A DNA stretch of 48,899 bases from Zooshikella ganghwensis DSM 15267 (GCF_000428585.1 NZ_AUAF01000024.1:1-48899); one strand, 5' to 3'; positions 1 to 11,235 are shown, numbered from the stretch's first letter. Notes: generated from the sequence alone by a model not told the origin. Numbers and translations: made by a program.

Positions 1-2
1 AT

Positions 3-263
3 TGGCTAACGATGCTCAATAGGGAAGATAGAAGGCTGGCACCTAAACTGGCCTTTGATAATGTAGAAAGGCTTATTTTGGAAAATTACATTAAAAAGAA
101 GAAGCCAGAGACATTACAAGACTATATCCTTCGACTGGCCAAGTTAGGTGGATACTTAGCTAGGTCAAATGACCCACCTCCAGGTAATACAGTCATTTGG
201 CGTGGTCTTAATAGACTATATGAGCTGAAGGCAGGCTTTGAACTCGCCCAAAATTGTGGGTAA
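3..263 (+). CDS. IS4-family transposase, C-terminal fragment (runs off left edge)
   Basis: The reading frame is open from the first bases of the window (frame starting at base 3, reading W-L-T-M-L) and stops at 263, leaving 86 residues. The motif LGGYLARSNDPPPGNTVIWR followed by a Leu-rich helix is typical of the C-terminal end of IS4-family DDE transposases. Only this tail is present; the catalytic DDE residues lie outside the window. It is in the same orientation as the transposase start at the right edge. The end of the insertion sequence could not be placed: no convincing terminal inverted repeat was found by comparing bases 264-450 with 48618-48741. Confidence 0.8.
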   Translation, partial: WLTMLNREDRRLAPKLAFDNVERLILENYIKKKKPETLQDYILRLAKLGGYLARSNDPPPGNTVIWRGLNRLYELKAGFELAQNCG

Positions 264-358
264 TTTAATGCCATCCTTGGTGGTCAAGAGTGAATACAAC
301 AAACTCTACTAATGTATCAGGAACACATTAGTACAACTTCGCTGGCCCGTGAGGGTGA

Positions 359-406
359 GCGCTATGGATAGCGCACATAAAAATGATTCGTAAAAGGGTA
401 TACCCT
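359..406 (+). repeat. Right-end-like copy of a TATACCC/GGGTATA repeat family
   Basis: A perfect hairpin (GCGCTAT, two bases, ATAGCGC at 359-374) is followed at 382-401 by a stretch nearly identical to the right end of the element at 13491-13510 (shared AATGATT, GT, AAGGGTATA). It ends in the perfect palindrome AGGGTATACCCT (395-406). The gene-less stretch 264-630 also holds a hairpin CTAATGT/ACATTAG at about 310-332 and an 8-bp inverted repeat CTACCCTG/CAGGGTAG at 405-412 and 447-454. No gene is seen in 264-630. Confidence 0.5.
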
Positions 407-630
407 ACCCTGCTTGGCATTATTCTGTTTGCACTTGATAATAAGACAGGGTAGTGTTTCCCCCTAGACATTTCAGGTGTATTTGTCTTATTTTTTTACA
501 GTACAAATATATTTGAGTTTTTATTCTAAAAAATATCGCTACAATAATACCAAAATCAGTCAGATAGCCAATCTGGTACCACACATGCATAGTGTTCAGG
601 GCCTTAGTTATGAATGGCTTGGAGATATTC

Positions 631-831
631 ATGGACTTGAAAGAAACACTAAACGCAATGCGATTTAAACTCTATCGCATGGATACCCCATCTCAGCAAG
701 ATACCCCTTCAGAGCTGAGTGGTGCTGATCTGGTAGAAAAATACGGTATCAGCCGTTTTGAAACCTCATGCACAATGCTTCAAGAGACTATCACTAAAAG
801 TGACACCCTTTATTTTGTGCGAATTACTTAA
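631..831 (+). CDS. Small hypothetical protein (66 aa), doubtful
   Basis: A 66-residue frame beginning MDLKETLNAMRF. The start at 631 is chosen because GGAG lies six bases before it (621-624). The same frame extends to an ATG at 592, but without a ribosome binding site. There is no signal peptide, membrane segment or motif I recognise. It lies between the insertion-sequence remnant and the convergent methyltransferase gene. It may be a real small gene or a chance frame. Confidence 0.3.
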   Translation: MDLKETLNAMRFKLYRMDTPSQQDTPSELSGADLVEKYGISRFETSCTMLQETITKSDTLYFVRIT

Positions 832-1186
832 TTCCAGGGGATTCGTTCTGAACGGATCTTTCGCAGTAGCTTTAATTAATTTAGACTAAAGTCGTATTGA
901 CAAAAAATAATTTATTTATAGGGTATCATAAATTTTTTTAAAGCAAGCTTTATAAAAATACCTGGATTTAACTATCAGCCCTCAAAATAAAATTAGTTTT
1001 ATTTCATATTAATTTTATGGCATCAGTATTAATTATTTCTGCTGATATTTAGCCCTTTGGGCAGTTGCATATTAAGCCCTTGTAAAAGCTGACTTTAAAT
1101 CACCTTGAAAGGTCAACCTAACGTTCTGTAAATTCTGCTCTGGAGGCTTGACTGCTGCCTCCTTTTTAATACGCAACTGATCGGGC
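832..1186. other. Gene-less stretch
   Basis: AT-rich intergenic DNA between the small frame and the 3' end of the methyltransferase gene. No convincing gene, terminator or repeat was seen. Confidence 0.5.
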
Positions 1187-1978
1187 TTATGCAACAGCGG
1201 CCTTTTGGACAACCCCATAAATACACCGCATAGGAATAGCAATACCCCCGTCTTGACGAGCATAGATCGCCAAAGCATTGTTCACTATCTGATCGACAAA
1301 CTCCCTATGCTTCTCTTCAGGCAACCATTCTTGTAAAGGTAATAACGCCAAAAGAAATTGGGCAAAGTAATCAATACTCGTGGCAAAGGGAAACCATGTT
1401 CGATCCTCCAAGACTGAAATGGTAAAACCATGGTGCTGAAACAGCATTTGCAAACAACGCTGATCGGCACTGGGAGGCATTGCTGTCAAAGCAATGGATA
1501 GTTTTTCCCATTGAGGATCACTCATTAACTGTTTAACGGGGAGATAAATCGCTTCATTATAAGGCCAATGGACAATAAAACATTGACCACCCGGTTTTAA
1601 AACACGCTCTATTTCTGCAAAAGCTTTATCTAAATTACTGACCCAATGCAATATGCTACATACGAACACCCAATCCATTGATTGGCTATCAAACTGATCT
1701 AAGTTCGTCACATCAGCGATGCCAAAACGAACACCGGGTGTTTCATAGTTTTGTTTAGCATGACTAATCATCTCCACAGACCGATCTACTGCTTGGACAT
1801 GACTTAGTTCAAACTGTTGTACAATTTTATTGATTAAGCTACCGTCCCCACAACCAATATCTAAAACCTGATCATGAGAACTAAGATTACAGTATTGATG
1901 CAACCCTAAAAGGGCAGATTCATGTTGTAATTGATTGACCAGCCTATACTCTTCCGGATTCCAGCGTAACTTGGCCAT
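1187..1978 (-). CDS. Class I SAM-dependent methyltransferase
   Basis: A 263-residue cytosolic protein with a class I (Rossmann-fold) methyltransferase core. Motif I is VLDIGCGDGSLI at residues 38-49, the acidic AdoMet-ribose motif is VDRS near residue 64, and the post-II motif runs through VFVCSILHWVSN, followed by RVLKPGGQC. This is the Methyltransf_11/25 pattern seen in small-molecule methyltransferases such as trans-aconitate methyltransferase and BioC-like proteins. The start is an ATG with AGGGGA nine bases upstream. It stands alone, so the substrate cannot be inferred. Confidence 0.85.
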   Translation of the reverse strand: MAKLRWNPEEYRLVNQLQHESALLGLHQYCNLSSHDQVLDIGCGDGSLINKIVQQFELSHVQAVDRSVEMISHAKQNYETPGVRFGIADVTNLDQFDSQSMDWVFVCSILHWVSNLDKAFAEIERVLKPGGQCFIVHWPYNEAIYLPVKQLMSDPQWEKLSIALTAMPPSADQRCLQMLFQHHGFTISVLEDRTWFPFATSIDYFAQFLLALLPLQEWLPEEKHREFVDQIVNNALAIYARQDGGIAIPMRCIYGVVQKAAVA

Positions 1979-2564
1979 GATTCCCCTATATAATCCTTAC
2001 TCGTTATAGTTATTATTTGTTGTGTACCCTGATACTGTTTTTCACATAAACTCAAATCGCTCACTTAAGCTCGCAATTCTGTTTTGAATACATTGCACTC
2101 GGTTTAAAGCTCAATGTGAAAATATAGTTCAGGATAAGTCACTAATGATAGTATGTGTAACTTGTTTTTAAAAAACAAAGTGGGCTGGTCTAGACAACCA
2201 ATGCGATTAGATTATTTATTAACCAGATGTAAACCTGGAAAAATATCTCTACCAACAATACAACACATACGTTTGGAGAAGTGTTCTTGGTGCTTAATAC
2301 TTAAGACACCTGACTTGAACTCATACTTTAGATGAAAAAAGCATTGCTTGCAGTTTACTTAAGTGCATAAGATAATTGACGCAATATTTATTCGTACAAA
2401 TAGACAACAAGTCGTTACAAACCAATAAAAGCAAAATAACACACTTGTAATACAACAATCATGGAATAAAATTTATAGTACTTCTATCTAATGCCCAAAA
2501 CTTTTGTTTGTTGGATCACAGCAGATTTTTTTGTGCCTGATATTATATTTGGGTCTTACAGCGT
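1979..2564. other. Gene-less stretch upstream of lpp
   Basis: No gene is supported here. A 60-codon frame at 2153-2335 has no ribosome binding site and no recognisable content. The stretch should carry the methyltransferase promoter at its left end. Confidence 0.5.
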
Positions 2565-2593
2565 TTGTGAGACAGTTCAATCAGCCCTATACT
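2565..2593 (+). promoter_or_regulatory. Candidate sigma-70 promoter for the lpp-like gene
   Basis: TTGTGA (2565-2570) and TATACT (2588-2593) are separated by exactly 17 bases. Transcription would start near 2600 and give a leader of about 170 nt, containing a small hairpin (AGACC/GGTCT, about 2648-2660). A strong promoter is expected for an abundant lipoprotein, but this call rests on consensus matching only. Confidence 0.45.
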
Positions 2594-2770
2594 GGCTGAT
2601 AATAAAAAAGTAGTCCATACTCTAGCTTGGACATCGGCTTGCCCTTGAGACCTTTGGTCTGTAAGCCTTTGGGGGCATCTGGCCTGGCAGGTTTAATCAG
2701 TACGGCCTGACCAGTTATTTTAACCCTCTTCAAATGAAGCATTGCAACACAAACTGATAAGGAGTTCATA

Positions 2771-2989
2771 ATGACTGCTAAACTCGTTAAGTTAGGCGTC
2801 GCCGCTACTGCGTTAACTATTATGGCTGGTTGTGCAACAAACAGTCGTGTAGATGCGCTGGAGCAAGACATTAACGAAGTAAAGGATCGCCTCAGCCGCG
2901 TTGAGCAAACTGCTGCTAGCGCTGATGCAAAAGCCGATCAAATCATGGAGAAGCTAGATCGCATGAGTGGTCATCAGTACATGAAATAA
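2771..2989 (+). CDS. lpp: Lpp/OprI-type murein lipoprotein
   Basis: A 72-residue outer-membrane lipoprotein. The N-terminal signal ends in the lipobox MAGC, so Cys21 would be lipidated. The mature part, VDALEQDINEVKDRL and onward, is a heptad helix with Ala at core positions (AASADAKADQ), as in the trimeric Lpp/OprI alanine-zipper coiled coil. The protein ends in Lys72, the residue that in Lpp is joined to peptidoglycan diaminopimelate. It is slightly shorter than E. coli Lpp (78 aa). AAGGAG at 2759-2764 sits correctly before the ATG, and a strong terminator follows. The L,D-transpeptidase gene lies just beyond it in convergent orientation. Confidence 0.85.
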   Translation: MTAKLVKLGVAATALTIMAGCATNSRVDALEQDINEVKDRLSRVEQTAASADAKADQIMEKLDRMSGHQYMK

Positions 2990-3006
2990 TTTGTGATACT
3001 GATGCG

Positions 3007-3033
3007 AAAAGGCCGCAGCTGCGGCCTTTTTTT
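3007..3033 (+). terminator. Rho-independent terminator of lpp
   Basis: AAAGGCCGCAGCTGCGGCC is a near-perfect GC-rich self-complementary stem followed by seven T residues, 18 bases after the lpp stop. The A-run on the other side could also serve the convergent L,D-transpeptidase gene. Confidence 0.85.
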
Positions 3034-3227
3034 ATAAATGAATTTATATAACTCAACTTGTATTTTTAATATTCATTAACACCATACACTGAGGAATATA
3101 TTTTTACCGACACTTATACTCATTTAGTGCTATCTATTATGCATCTTTAACAGAACTAGCCGGACATATCCAAGCTAGTCCCACGACAACAAGAGTATAC
3201 TTATTTATTATACGAGGAAGGTAAGCC

Positions 3228-4205
3228 TTAAAATAAATCCTTTACGTATACAGAAGACAATGAAACTCGTTGCGGTAACCCGGTTTCTTGCTGAATAGCA
3301 TCTAACGCAGCACTTCGATTAATTGCCGTACTCGCTTCAGGCATTTTGTCTAACAAACTGCTCAGCACCTGCTTCGCTGGTTTACGAACAGTATTGACTC
3401 GCTCTGATAATGGTTCATGTGACTCAATATATATTTCACCATTCAGACGGCCAATTTTATATGACTCATGGATAATTCTCACTGGGGTACCACGCGAGAC
3501 TTGAGCAAATAATTGCTCGATATGATCAGGAAATAAACGAATACAACCATGACTCACTCGCATGCCTACGCCATACTTTCGGTTTGTTCCATGAATTAAA
3601 TAACTACCCCCATTACCCAGCCGCAATGCAAATAGTCCTAAGGGGTTATCTGGCCCAGCGGGTACCACTGCAGGTAAAATATCGCCCTTTTCTGCATGTT
3701 CGCGGCGAATCGATGCGGGTGGTGTCCATGTAGGATTCTCAATCTTTTGCATGATATGTGTCTTGCCTTCAGGGGTTTGCCAGCCCCTACGACCAATACC
3801 AACAGGAAAAACAACCACCACATCTTCATTAGGAGGGAAATAGTAAAGGCGTAATTCTGCCAAATTGATAACAATGCCCTCCCGCTTGACGGGTGGCAAA
3901 ATCATTTGAGTCGGCAGTGTCACCAACACACCTTCACCTGGAAGCCAGGGATCAATTTCAGGATTAGCTGCACGAACGGTTAAAAAGCCCAACCCCTCGC
4001 GCCGAGAAATCTCCATAAATGTATCCTCATAAGCCGTACTTACCTGGCGTATATAACCAACGACATTATCGCCATTAGACGGCAGAGGATAAACAGCAGC
4101 CCAGCTTTGGCTAAAACTGAGAATAGTAATGCCACACAAAAACCATGCGTGACATTTAGATACAGTGTACCTAAATATTTTAACAAGCATACTTACTTCA
4201 TTCAT
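3228..4205 (-). CDS. L,D-transpeptidase (YkuD; ErfK/YbiS/YcfS-like)
   Basis: A 325-residue periplasmic enzyme. It has an N-terminal hydrophobic export signal (about residues 18-37, ending SWA-AV), a LysM-like segment (about 55-98) and a YkuD domain (about 108-246). The catalytic signature is complete: His205 in YLIHGTN, then S-H219-G-C221-I-R-L with nucleophile Cys221. In enterobacteria this family (ErfK, YbiS, YcfS) links the C-terminal Lys of Lpp to peptidoglycan, and other members make 3-3 cross-links. Its position next to an Lpp-type gene favours the first role. The start could be ATG 4205 or the ATG five codons later at 4190; neither has a strong ribosome binding site. Confidence 0.85.
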   Translation of the reverse strand: MNEVSMLVKIFRYTVSKCHAWFLCGITILSFSQSWAAVYPLPSNGDNVVGYIRQVSTAYEDTFMEISRREGLGFLTVRAANPEIDPWLPGEGVLVTLPTQMILPPVKREGIVINLAELRLYYFPPNEDVVVVFPVGIGRRGWQTPEGKTHIMQKIENPTWTPPASIRREHAEKGDILPAVVPAGPDNPLGLFALRLGNGGSYLIHGTNRKYGVGMRVSHGCIRLFPDHIEQLFAQVSRGTPVRIIHESYKIGRLNGEIYIESHEPLSERVNTVRKPAKQVLSSLLDKMPEASTAINRSAALDAIQQETGLPQRVSLSSVYVKDLF

Positions 4206-4589
4206 AAGAAGTTACTATAGTTTAAATAAAGTCAATCAACCCGGAAAAAATTAGCTAGCTAAGTAGCAGCCAATTATCATACAGACAGAAAGAAAACGAC
4301 ATAAGTGTACCTTCTTTTTTTGCTAAAAAAGTCACTTTATATAGCGTAATCAGTTAAACATTTTAAACAAACAGAGGTTTATTTTCTTTTTTTAAAGACT
4401 ACTCAAGTATGCAGTTCACACATATAAAGTTGGTGGTTCTGTCCTTCATAATAGCGTGGGATAGTAGACTTACACGCAATCAAATGATTAATTTTTAACC
4501 ACAAGAACATGGCAAAATTGTTCATACGAATATTTCTTCAGATTCATGTATGACAACTGTTTGATTTATCATGTTAGGATGGTCTATTT
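4206..4589. other. Gene-less stretch between malG and the L,D-transpeptidase gene
   Basis: 384 AT-rich bases that should hold the promoter of the L,D-transpeptidase gene. No clear terminator is visible after malG, and no gene or repeat is seen. Confidence 0.4.
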
Positions 4590-5480
4590 TTATCCTTTAA
4601 CGCCTCCTGCAGTGAGGCCACTGATTATCCACTTTTGGCAATACAAAAAGATAACGGTGATAGGTAGCCCTGACAGCACCGCCGCTGCGGCAAAGTCACC
4701 CCATAAGTAGTTTTGCTCATAGAGATACTGCTGAGCACCCACTGCTAGGGTAAGCTGGTCAACATCAAGTAATAATACTGAGGCAATAGGATACTCGGCA
4801 ATTGTGGTAATAAATGCCAAAATAAATACTACAGCCAGTATTGGAATACTTAAAGGTAGTAATATATAACGAAATGCCTGCCAGATTGTCGCGCCATCTA
4901 CAACGGCAGCCTCTTCAAGCGAGGCATCAATGGACTCAAAATACCCTTTGATTGTCCAGATATGCAGTGCCATCCCTCCAAGTGAAGCAGTAATAACTGC
5001 ACCGTGAGAGTTAATCCCCAACCAGCTAACATGTTGCCCCAGCTGATCAAATAGAGCATAAATCGCCACCAACGATAACACGGGTGGAAACATTTGAAAG
5101 ATCAGCATGGATTTAAGCATGATGCCTTTAAAGCGAAAACGCATACGGGCAAAAGCATACGCACTTGTGGTTGATAACATCAAAATTAACAACGCCGAAA
5201 CCAGTGCGATTTTGACCGAGTTCCACAACCAGGTTAATACCGGAAACGGTGGTTGAATAACGCTACCATCGGCCTGAGTATAAGGAATACCCAGCGCCAG
5301 CGACCAGTGCTCTAATGAAGGGTTAACGGGTAATAAATGTCCCGTCGCAAAGTTACCTGTGCGAAATGAAATTGATAACACCATTAACAGTGGAAATATA
5401 ATAATTGCAAGAAAGGCAATTAAACCTGCATGGGTTAACCAGATACGGTACTTAACTGATGGAGAGTGAACCATTGCCAT
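4590..5480 (-). CDS. malG: Maltose/maltodextrin ABC transporter permease MalG
   Basis: A 296-residue inner-membrane permease, the same length as E. coli MalG and very similar through most of its length, including the MAMV start, [33 protein letters not shown] and the conserved C-terminus [11 protein letters not shown]. The EAA loop that contacts the ATPase is [22 protein letters not shown]. With MalF it forms the translocation pore for maltose delivered by MalE. It is the last gene of the minus-strand lamB-malM-malE-malF-malG row, 13 bases after malF. The partner ATPase MalK is not in this window. Confidence 0.95.
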   Translation of the reverse strand: MAMVHSPSVKYRIWLTHAGLIAFLAIIIFPLLMVLSISFRTGNFATGHLLPVNPSLEHWSLALGIPYTQADGSVIQPPFPVLTWLWNSVKIALVSALLILMLSTTSAYAFARMRFRFKGIMLKSMLIFQMFPPVLSLVAIYALFDQLGQHVSWLGINSHGAVITASLGGMALHIWTIKGYFESIDASLEEAAVVDGATIWQAFRYILLPLSIPILAVVFILAFITTIAEYPIASVLLLDVDQLTLAVGAQQYLYEQNYLWGDFAAAAVLSGLPITVIFLYCQKWIISGLTAGGVKG

Positions 5481-5493
5481 TGCTGTATCTCCC

Positions 5494-7035
5494 TTATACT
5501 TTAACCTTGCTCAGGCGCAATTGCATAACAGCCAATGCCCCCACCAGTAAAAAGATCAATGTTGCGATCGCCGCAGCCATACCAAAATTTTGTCCTGAGT
5601 CCTGAAAAGCCAATCGATAGGTATAACTCACTAATAAATCAGTAGTACCTGCAGGTGTTGTTGCACCAATAATGTCAGGACCTCCTGATGTTAATAAGGT
5701 GATTAATACGAAGTTATTGAAATTAAATGCAAATGAAGCGATTAATAAGGGGGTTAACGGCTTAATAATTTGCGGTAAGGTAATACTGATTAAATTTCGC
5801 CAAGGCGATGCACCATCAATGGCAGAGGCTTCATATAAATCTCTTGGAATCGCTTGTAGTAGCCCCATACATAATAACAACATGTAGGGATACCCTAACC
5901 AAGTATTAACGATCAATATCATAGTACGGGCTAATAGCGGATCACTGAACCAATCAGGACGCAGGCCAAATAACTCCCCCATTAAATAATTTACTTCACC
6001 TGCATTCTGATTAAATAAACCTTTAAAAACCAAAATAGAAATAAACGCAGGTACCGCATACGGTAAAATCAGCATCATGCGGTAGAACCCTTTTCCTTTT
6101 AACAGTTCCCACTGTAAAAGGTTGGCTAAAATGAGTCCCACTAACAGTGTAAAAATGACAGTGCACAGCGAAAAAACAATTGTCCAAACAAAAATTTGTA
6201 TAAACGGTCCACTAATACTAGGATCGAATAACACAGTAATATAGTTCTGCCACCCTACATAGGTTTTAAAACCAGGAGAAAATACCTCTCCCTGAGTATT
6301 TTTATAAAACCCCTCTTGCCAGTCAATTGTGAGTACATCACCTGTTTTTTGATTAATTAACTGTTGTTGTTCATTTAGCTGGTAAAGGGGAGCCACTGCA
6401 GCAAAGTGCCGAAGTCCAACCCACTGCAGTTGTTGTCCATTAGGCAAGTTCAATTTTATATTTTTTAAGTGCTTTTTATGCTGAATAATGGTTTTGATTG
6501 ACGCCGATTGTAGGTCAGGTAATTCACTCACCAATGTCAATGATAATTCTATATCTACAGTATCTGTCAGTGAAAAATTTTGACTTAAAAATGCTGAATG
6601 ATGCTCATCATCTAACAGAGCCATAACAGCTGTTTTTTCTGAGGAGTTTTGTTGCTGAAAATACAGGTAAAATTTATATTTTTTATCACTGACTTTATAC
6701 GTTTGTTGTAGAAAATATTGCTGTGCTTTAGGTAAATCCAACAAGTGCTTAGCACTATAGTTGGTAAAGCTAATACCAATCGTATACAACAAAGGAAAAA
6801 TAACAAAAATAACCATACCCGCGACGGCAGGAAATACATAACGATGGGCGTACGCCTCTTGTCGACAAAAGACAAAAGCTGCAGCACTCAGCACCACTAA
6901 AAATAATCCTGCAAAGGCTAACTGTTGCTGCACATACATGACAACCACAAGGTATAAACCAACCCCTACAACACTTAATGGCAGGACACGTTTAAGTAAA
7001 CGCATGACAAAACTTAACTGAAGCCCGGTTAACAT
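5494..7035 (-). CDS. malF: Maltose/maltodextrin ABC transporter permease MalF
   Basis: A 513-residue inner-membrane permease; E. coli MalF has 514. It keeps the MalF plan: N-terminal membrane helices, a large periplasmic P2 domain (about residues 95-270), which is diverged in sequence here, then six membrane helices. Strongly conserved blocks are [20 protein letters not shown], the EAA loop [21 protein letters not shown] and [18 protein letters not shown]. The start at 7035 has GGTGA six bases upstream; an ATG ten codons in (7005) is possible but has less support. A 174-base gap carrying two GGGTATACCC-type palindromes separates it from malE. Confidence 0.95.
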   Translation of the reverse strand: MLTGLQLSFVMRLLKRVLPLSVVGVGLYLVVVMYVQQQLAFAGLFLVVLSAAAFVFCRQEAYAHRYVFPAVAGMVIFVIFPLLYTIGISFTNYSAKHLLDLPKAQQYFLQQTYKVSDKKYKFYLYFQQQNSSEKTAVMALLDDEHHSAFLSQNFSLTDTVDIELSLTLVSELPDLQSASIKTIIQHKKHLKNIKLNLPNGQQLQWVGLRHFAAVAPLYQLNEQQQLINQKTGDVLTIDWQEGFYKNTQGEVFSPGFKTYVGWQNYITVLFDPSISGPFIQIFVWTIVFSLCTVIFTLLVGLILANLLQWELLKGKGFYRMMLILPYAVPAFISILVFKGLFNQNAGEVNYLMGELFGLRPDWFSDPLLARTMILIVNTWLGYPYMLLLCMGLLQAIPRDLYEASAIDGASPWRNLISITLPQIIKPLTPLLIASFAFNFNNFVLITLLTSGGPDIIGATTPAGTTDLLVSYTYRLAFQDSGQNFGMAAAIATLIFLLVGALAVMQLRLSKVKV

Positions 7036-7077
7036 GATACTTCACCATGTCGATCCAGCAGTAACGCTGCTTGTTGA

Positions 7078-7116
7078 TATACCCTTACCTCGCGATCCTT
7101 TCAAAGGGTATACCCT
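7078..7116. repeat. TATACCC/GGGTATACCC repeat between malE and malF
   Basis: TATACCC at about 7078-7084 faces GGGTATACCC at 7106-7115 across about 21 bases. AGGGTATACCCT (7105-7116) is itself a perfect 12-bp palindrome, identical to the one at 395-406. It belongs to the recurring intergenic motif family described in the findings. Confidence 0.5.
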
Positions 7117-7190
7117 CCACACACAACCTAAAAAGGCTAGGCATACCAAACAAAGCAGTGACTGCCAGAATGAATAAACAAATGGATCTA

Positions 7191-7208
7191 GTATACCCTT
7201 AGGTATAC
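7191..7208. repeat. Palindrome GTATACC-CTTA-GGTATAC just after malE
   Basis: A perfect 7-bp inverted repeat with a 4-base loop starts two bases after the malE stop. In RNA it would form a hairpin in the malE-malF spacer and could protect the upstream malE message, as REP hairpins do in the E. coli malE-malF spacer. It is part of the same motif family as 395-406 and 7105-7116. Confidence 0.5.
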
Positions 7209-7209
7209 G

Positions 7210-8403
7210 TTACTTGTTACGTACAATACGCTTAGCAGCATCGTCCAATGCCGCTTTTACTGGCTGACGACCCGATGTAATATTTTGCAATGCTGCTTTC
7301 ATCGCAGCCCAAAAAGCCCCCATTTCAGGCACATTTGGCATCACCTCACCAGCTTGCGCATTGTTAAAGGTCGCAGCAATATTGGGGTTTTTGCTTAACG
7401 TCTTCATGTATTCCTTGTTTGCAACAGCCCCCAAGGGTACATCATCATTGACCTTTTTAAGCCCCTCAATTTGCAGCATATAATTTTCTAAAAACTCTAC
7501 CGCCAGTTCTTTATTTGGGCTTGCTGCATTAATGGTTGCCGCCAATACCCCCACAAAAGGTTTGCCTACCTGGCCATTTATTTTTGGCAGTGGTGCAACG
7601 CCAAAGTCAATGCCACTTTTTTTAAGGTTACTCCATGACCATGGGCCATTAATCATCATTGCAACCTCACCTTTATTAAAGGCTGCATCCATGACGCCAT
7701 AATCAACTCCTTTGGGCATTACCTTCTCATCAATCATTTTTTTCAATAATGCACCAGCTTGGTATCCACCTTCATTATTTACACCAGTATCTTTCACATC
7801 ATAGCCACCAGAAGGTTGTTTTTTAAAAGTATAAGCGCCATACCCTGCAAACAAACCCCAGGTAAAATAGGTATTATTATAATCCCACAAAATGGCTTTT
7901 TTATTTTCCTTCGCCAGCTGAGTACTCAAGGAAAATATCTCATCTACTGTTTTGGGCGGCTGCTTAATAATTGCTTTATTATAAATTAATCCTACCGCTT
8001 CCATGGCGATGGGATAACCATAGACTTTTCCATCAACGGTTACCGCATCCCAGCTAAAATCAACAATGCCTGATTTAATCGATTTACTAGGTGAAAGAGG
8101 CGCAATGAGTCCACTTTTTGCCCACTCACCTAACCGGTCATGTGCCCAAATAAAAATATCGGGACCATTCCCTGTAGCAGCTGCCTGTTGAAATTTGTCA
8201 GTAGCTTTATCTGGATGAGCTACTTTTACAGGAATACCTGTTTCTTTGGCAAACCGATCACCGACCTCCTGTAAACCGTTATACCCTTTATCACCATTAA
8301 TCCAAATGGTTAATTCACCCTCTGTAATGGCTGCAAATGCTGTTGTACTGACACATTGCGATACGAGAAAACTTGAAGCCAGCAGTGTTATTGTTTTTTT
8401 CAT
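7210..8403 (-). CDS. malE: Maltose/maltodextrin-binding periplasmic protein MalE
   Basis: A 397-residue periplasmic binding protein that delivers maltose and maltodextrins to MalF-MalG. A signal peptide ([12 protein letters not shown]... ending TAFA) precedes mature [20 protein letters not shown], close to the start of mature E. coli Mal[22 protein letters not shown] and [16 protein letters not shown] are also diagnostic. I start it at 8403 rather than the upstream ATG at 8412 because AGGAT (8414-8410) is correctly spaced only for the inner ATG, where the signal peptide also begins. The 203-base gap to malM may hold a MalT-type activator site. Confidence 0.95.
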   Translation of the reverse strand: MKKTITLLASSFLVSQCVSTTAFAAITEGELTIWINGDKGYNGLQEVGDRFAKETGIPVKVAHPDKATDKFQQAAATGNGPDIFIWAHDRLGEWAKSGLIAPLSPSKSIKSGIVDFSWDAVTVDGKVYGYPIAMEAVGLIYNKAIIKQPPKTVDEIFSLSTQLAKENKKAILWDYNNTYFTWGLFAGYGAYTFKKQPSGGYDVKDTGVNNEGGYQAGALLKKMIDEKVMPKGVDYGVMDAAFNKGEVAMMINGPWSWSNLKKSGIDFGVAPLPKINGQVGKPFVGVLAATINAASPNKELAVEFLENYMLQIEGLKKVNDDVPLGAVANKEYMKTLSKNPNIAATFNNAQAGEVMPNVPEMGAFWAAMKAALQNITSGRQPVKAALDDAAKRIVRNK

Positions 8404-8557
8404 AGTCGACATCCTATTAACGGGCTACCCTTTTGTGAATTATTCATTATGTGCTTCACCATGGGCATACTTCGTGATTATCCGTGTTCCTTAACCAACA
8501 ACGCTCAAACTGTTGCAGTATCCCTCTCAACATGATCCTGCCTGATGCACTTAGACT

Positions 8558-8567
8558 TCGCATCCCC
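8558..8567 (-). promoter_or_regulatory. Weak MalT-box-like site upstream of malE
   Basis: On the minus strand GGGGATGCGA matches 8 of 10 positions of the E. coli MalT box GGGGA(T/G)GAGG, about 155 bases before the malE start. It is overlapped by a C5/G5 inverted repeat (8564-8568 with 8582-8587). Whether this organism uses MalT is not shown by the window. Confidence 0.3.
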
Positions 8568-8606
8568 CTTGCTATTTTTTAGGGGGGCGTAGTGTTCTGG
8601 CTGAGT

Positions 8607-9533
8607 TTATGGCTTCGGTTGAATACGCTCTAGTAAAAACCTGCGTATACCTTGAACTCCAGCACGTTCTCCTTCTTCCGCTAAACGTAAAGCTTTTGCC
8701 ATATCCCCTTTAGCGAGTGCTTGCTTAATCGCCTGCTGGTAATAATCCTGGGTTTCGGGAAGAGCTGGGGTACTCACAGGTGCAGGAGCAGCAGACGGAT
8801 AGACGACCGCTGGTGGAACATAGTCAGCCCGCTCTCCAAATGATTTATTTTCTTGCGCTATTCGTAACTGTAATACCCCTACCGCTGAATGCTTTGCGAC
8901 AGGATCTGGTATAGCAGGCGGCTGATTATGTCGTGCTAATGCATAGGCTTTCGCAGGGTGTAATAGTGTAGTCTCTCCTTGCCTATCAGCCTCTGTGGTA
9001 TAAAGTACCATGTAAGTTTCATTCAATGGGTTACCTGGCAAACTTCGATCAACCCGAAACTGCCCATCAAGACTATCCCCTTTGAAACCTTTCGCTGGCC
9101 GGTATTGAAAATCATTTCCTCGCAACAAACGAGTTACCCTAAACTGGCTATCCATTAACATCACAGTAGGTTTAAATACAGTTTTACCTGCAATACTGTA
9201 CAGCGTAATAGTCAGCGAGTTTGCATTTTCAGGTAGTTTATAGGCGGCAAAAAAACTCTTTCCAGATTCGAACGAATAACTGGGAGAATCAAGATTAATC
9301 TCAATCTGTAACTGTTTTCCTGGTTCAAGAGTCTGGTAAAGTAAGCCCGCTAGTTGCTGACAACAAACAACTGATGCAGCCAATCCTTCATTAGCCTGTT
9401 GTTGACTGATAGCTGATGGCGTAGGCCATGTAGCAGTCCAATTATCGATATCTGCACGACAGATAGTAGCCACTGTCAGCACAAAAAAAACCGAAAAATA
9501 CCTAAAAAACCGGTAATATATTTTGGGGTCCAT
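8607..9533 (-). CDS. malM: Maltose operon periplasmic protein MalM
   Basis: A 308-residue periplasmic protein of the MalM family, whose exact role in maltodextrin use is still unclear in E. coli. A signal peptide (VFFVLTVATICRA) is followed by a beta-rich domain, a Pro/Ala-rich linker (VVYPSAAPAPVSTPALPE) and a helical C-terminus with QAIKQALAKGDMAKALRLAEE. I place the start at ATG 9533, which has AGGA seven bases upstream and the signal peptide directly after it; the frame continues to a GTG at 9569 without that support. It lies between lamB and malE, the same partners as in enterobacteria. Confidence 0.85.
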   Translation of the reverse strand: MDPKIYYRFFRYFSVFFVLTVATICRADIDNWTATWPTPSAISQQQANEGLAASVVCCQQLAGLLYQTLEPGKQLQIEINLDSPSYSFESGKSFFAAYKLPENANSLTITLYSIAGKTVFKPTVMLMDSQFRVTRLLRGNDFQYRPAKGFKGDSLDGQFRVDRSLPGNPLNETYMVLYTTEADRQGETTLLHPAKAYALARHNQPPAIPDPVAKHSAVGVLQLRIAQENKSFGERADYVPPAVVYPSAAPAPVSTPALPETQDYYQQAIKQALAKGDMAKALRLAEEGERAGVQGIRRFLLERIQPKP

Positions 9534-9637
9534 AATAGAAGTCCTAGCCTTGTTAAGGATAAGGGCCACTTAATTTAAGTGGCCTGATATCTACCCTTCA
9601 AAGTGAAAGTAAGGTTAAGCGGGTTAGTTAAATAAAA

Positions 9638-10933
<1,296 letters not shown>

Positions 10934-11028
10934 CTAACACCTCTATGTGCATGGGTCTCAGAAAGGACTTACATGCATTTAACTGCTTTAGTCACAAACT
11001 AGATGGTGAAAAATTACGAATCAAAAAA

Positions 11029-11056
11029 CATCCTCCCCCCTGGATAAAATCCAGGG
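11029..11056 (-). promoter_or_regulatory. MalT-box-like site with adjacent palindrome, upstream of lamB
   Basis: On the minus strand GGGGAGGATG (11038-11029) matches 9 of 10 positions of the MalT consensus GGGGA(T/G)GAGG, about 100 bases before lamB. It abuts a perfect palindrome CCCTGGAT-AAA-ATCCAGGG (11038-11056). The 305-base gap 10931-11235 carries no gene. The match suggests maltose-dependent activation, but no MalT gene is present in the window. Confidence 0.45.
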
Positions 11057-11235
11057 CGTAGTCGCAAGGGGGAGAATTGTTTTGCTTTAGACGTAGGGTC
11101 TACACGTGATAGGAGAGATCACATACCAAAATGACTTGGTACACAAGTAGGACCTAGAGGAATAGCTGAAGTTCAATGTCAGCAGAAAAAAACTGAAAAA
11201 AGAGTGAGTCACTTGTATTACTTGCAAGTGAGTTA

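Noticed and set aside
405-454. Terminal inverted repeat of the left insertion sequence (CTACCCTG/CAGGGTAG)
   Set aside because: Both arms lie on the same side of the transposase and no matching sequence was found upstream of the transposase start at the right edge.
2153-2335. 60-codon frame upstream of lpp
   Set aside because: No ribosome binding site, no motif, and located in AT-rich intergenic DNA.
7759-7989. Plus-strand frames inside malE, malF, gdhB and other long genes
   Set aside because: Opposite-strand or out-of-frame shadows of well-supported genes, without ribosome binding sites or recognisable content.
11106-11130. CRP site upstream of lamB
   Set aside because: GTGAT and ATCAC are 7 bases apart instead of 4, so it does not fit the CRP palindrome.
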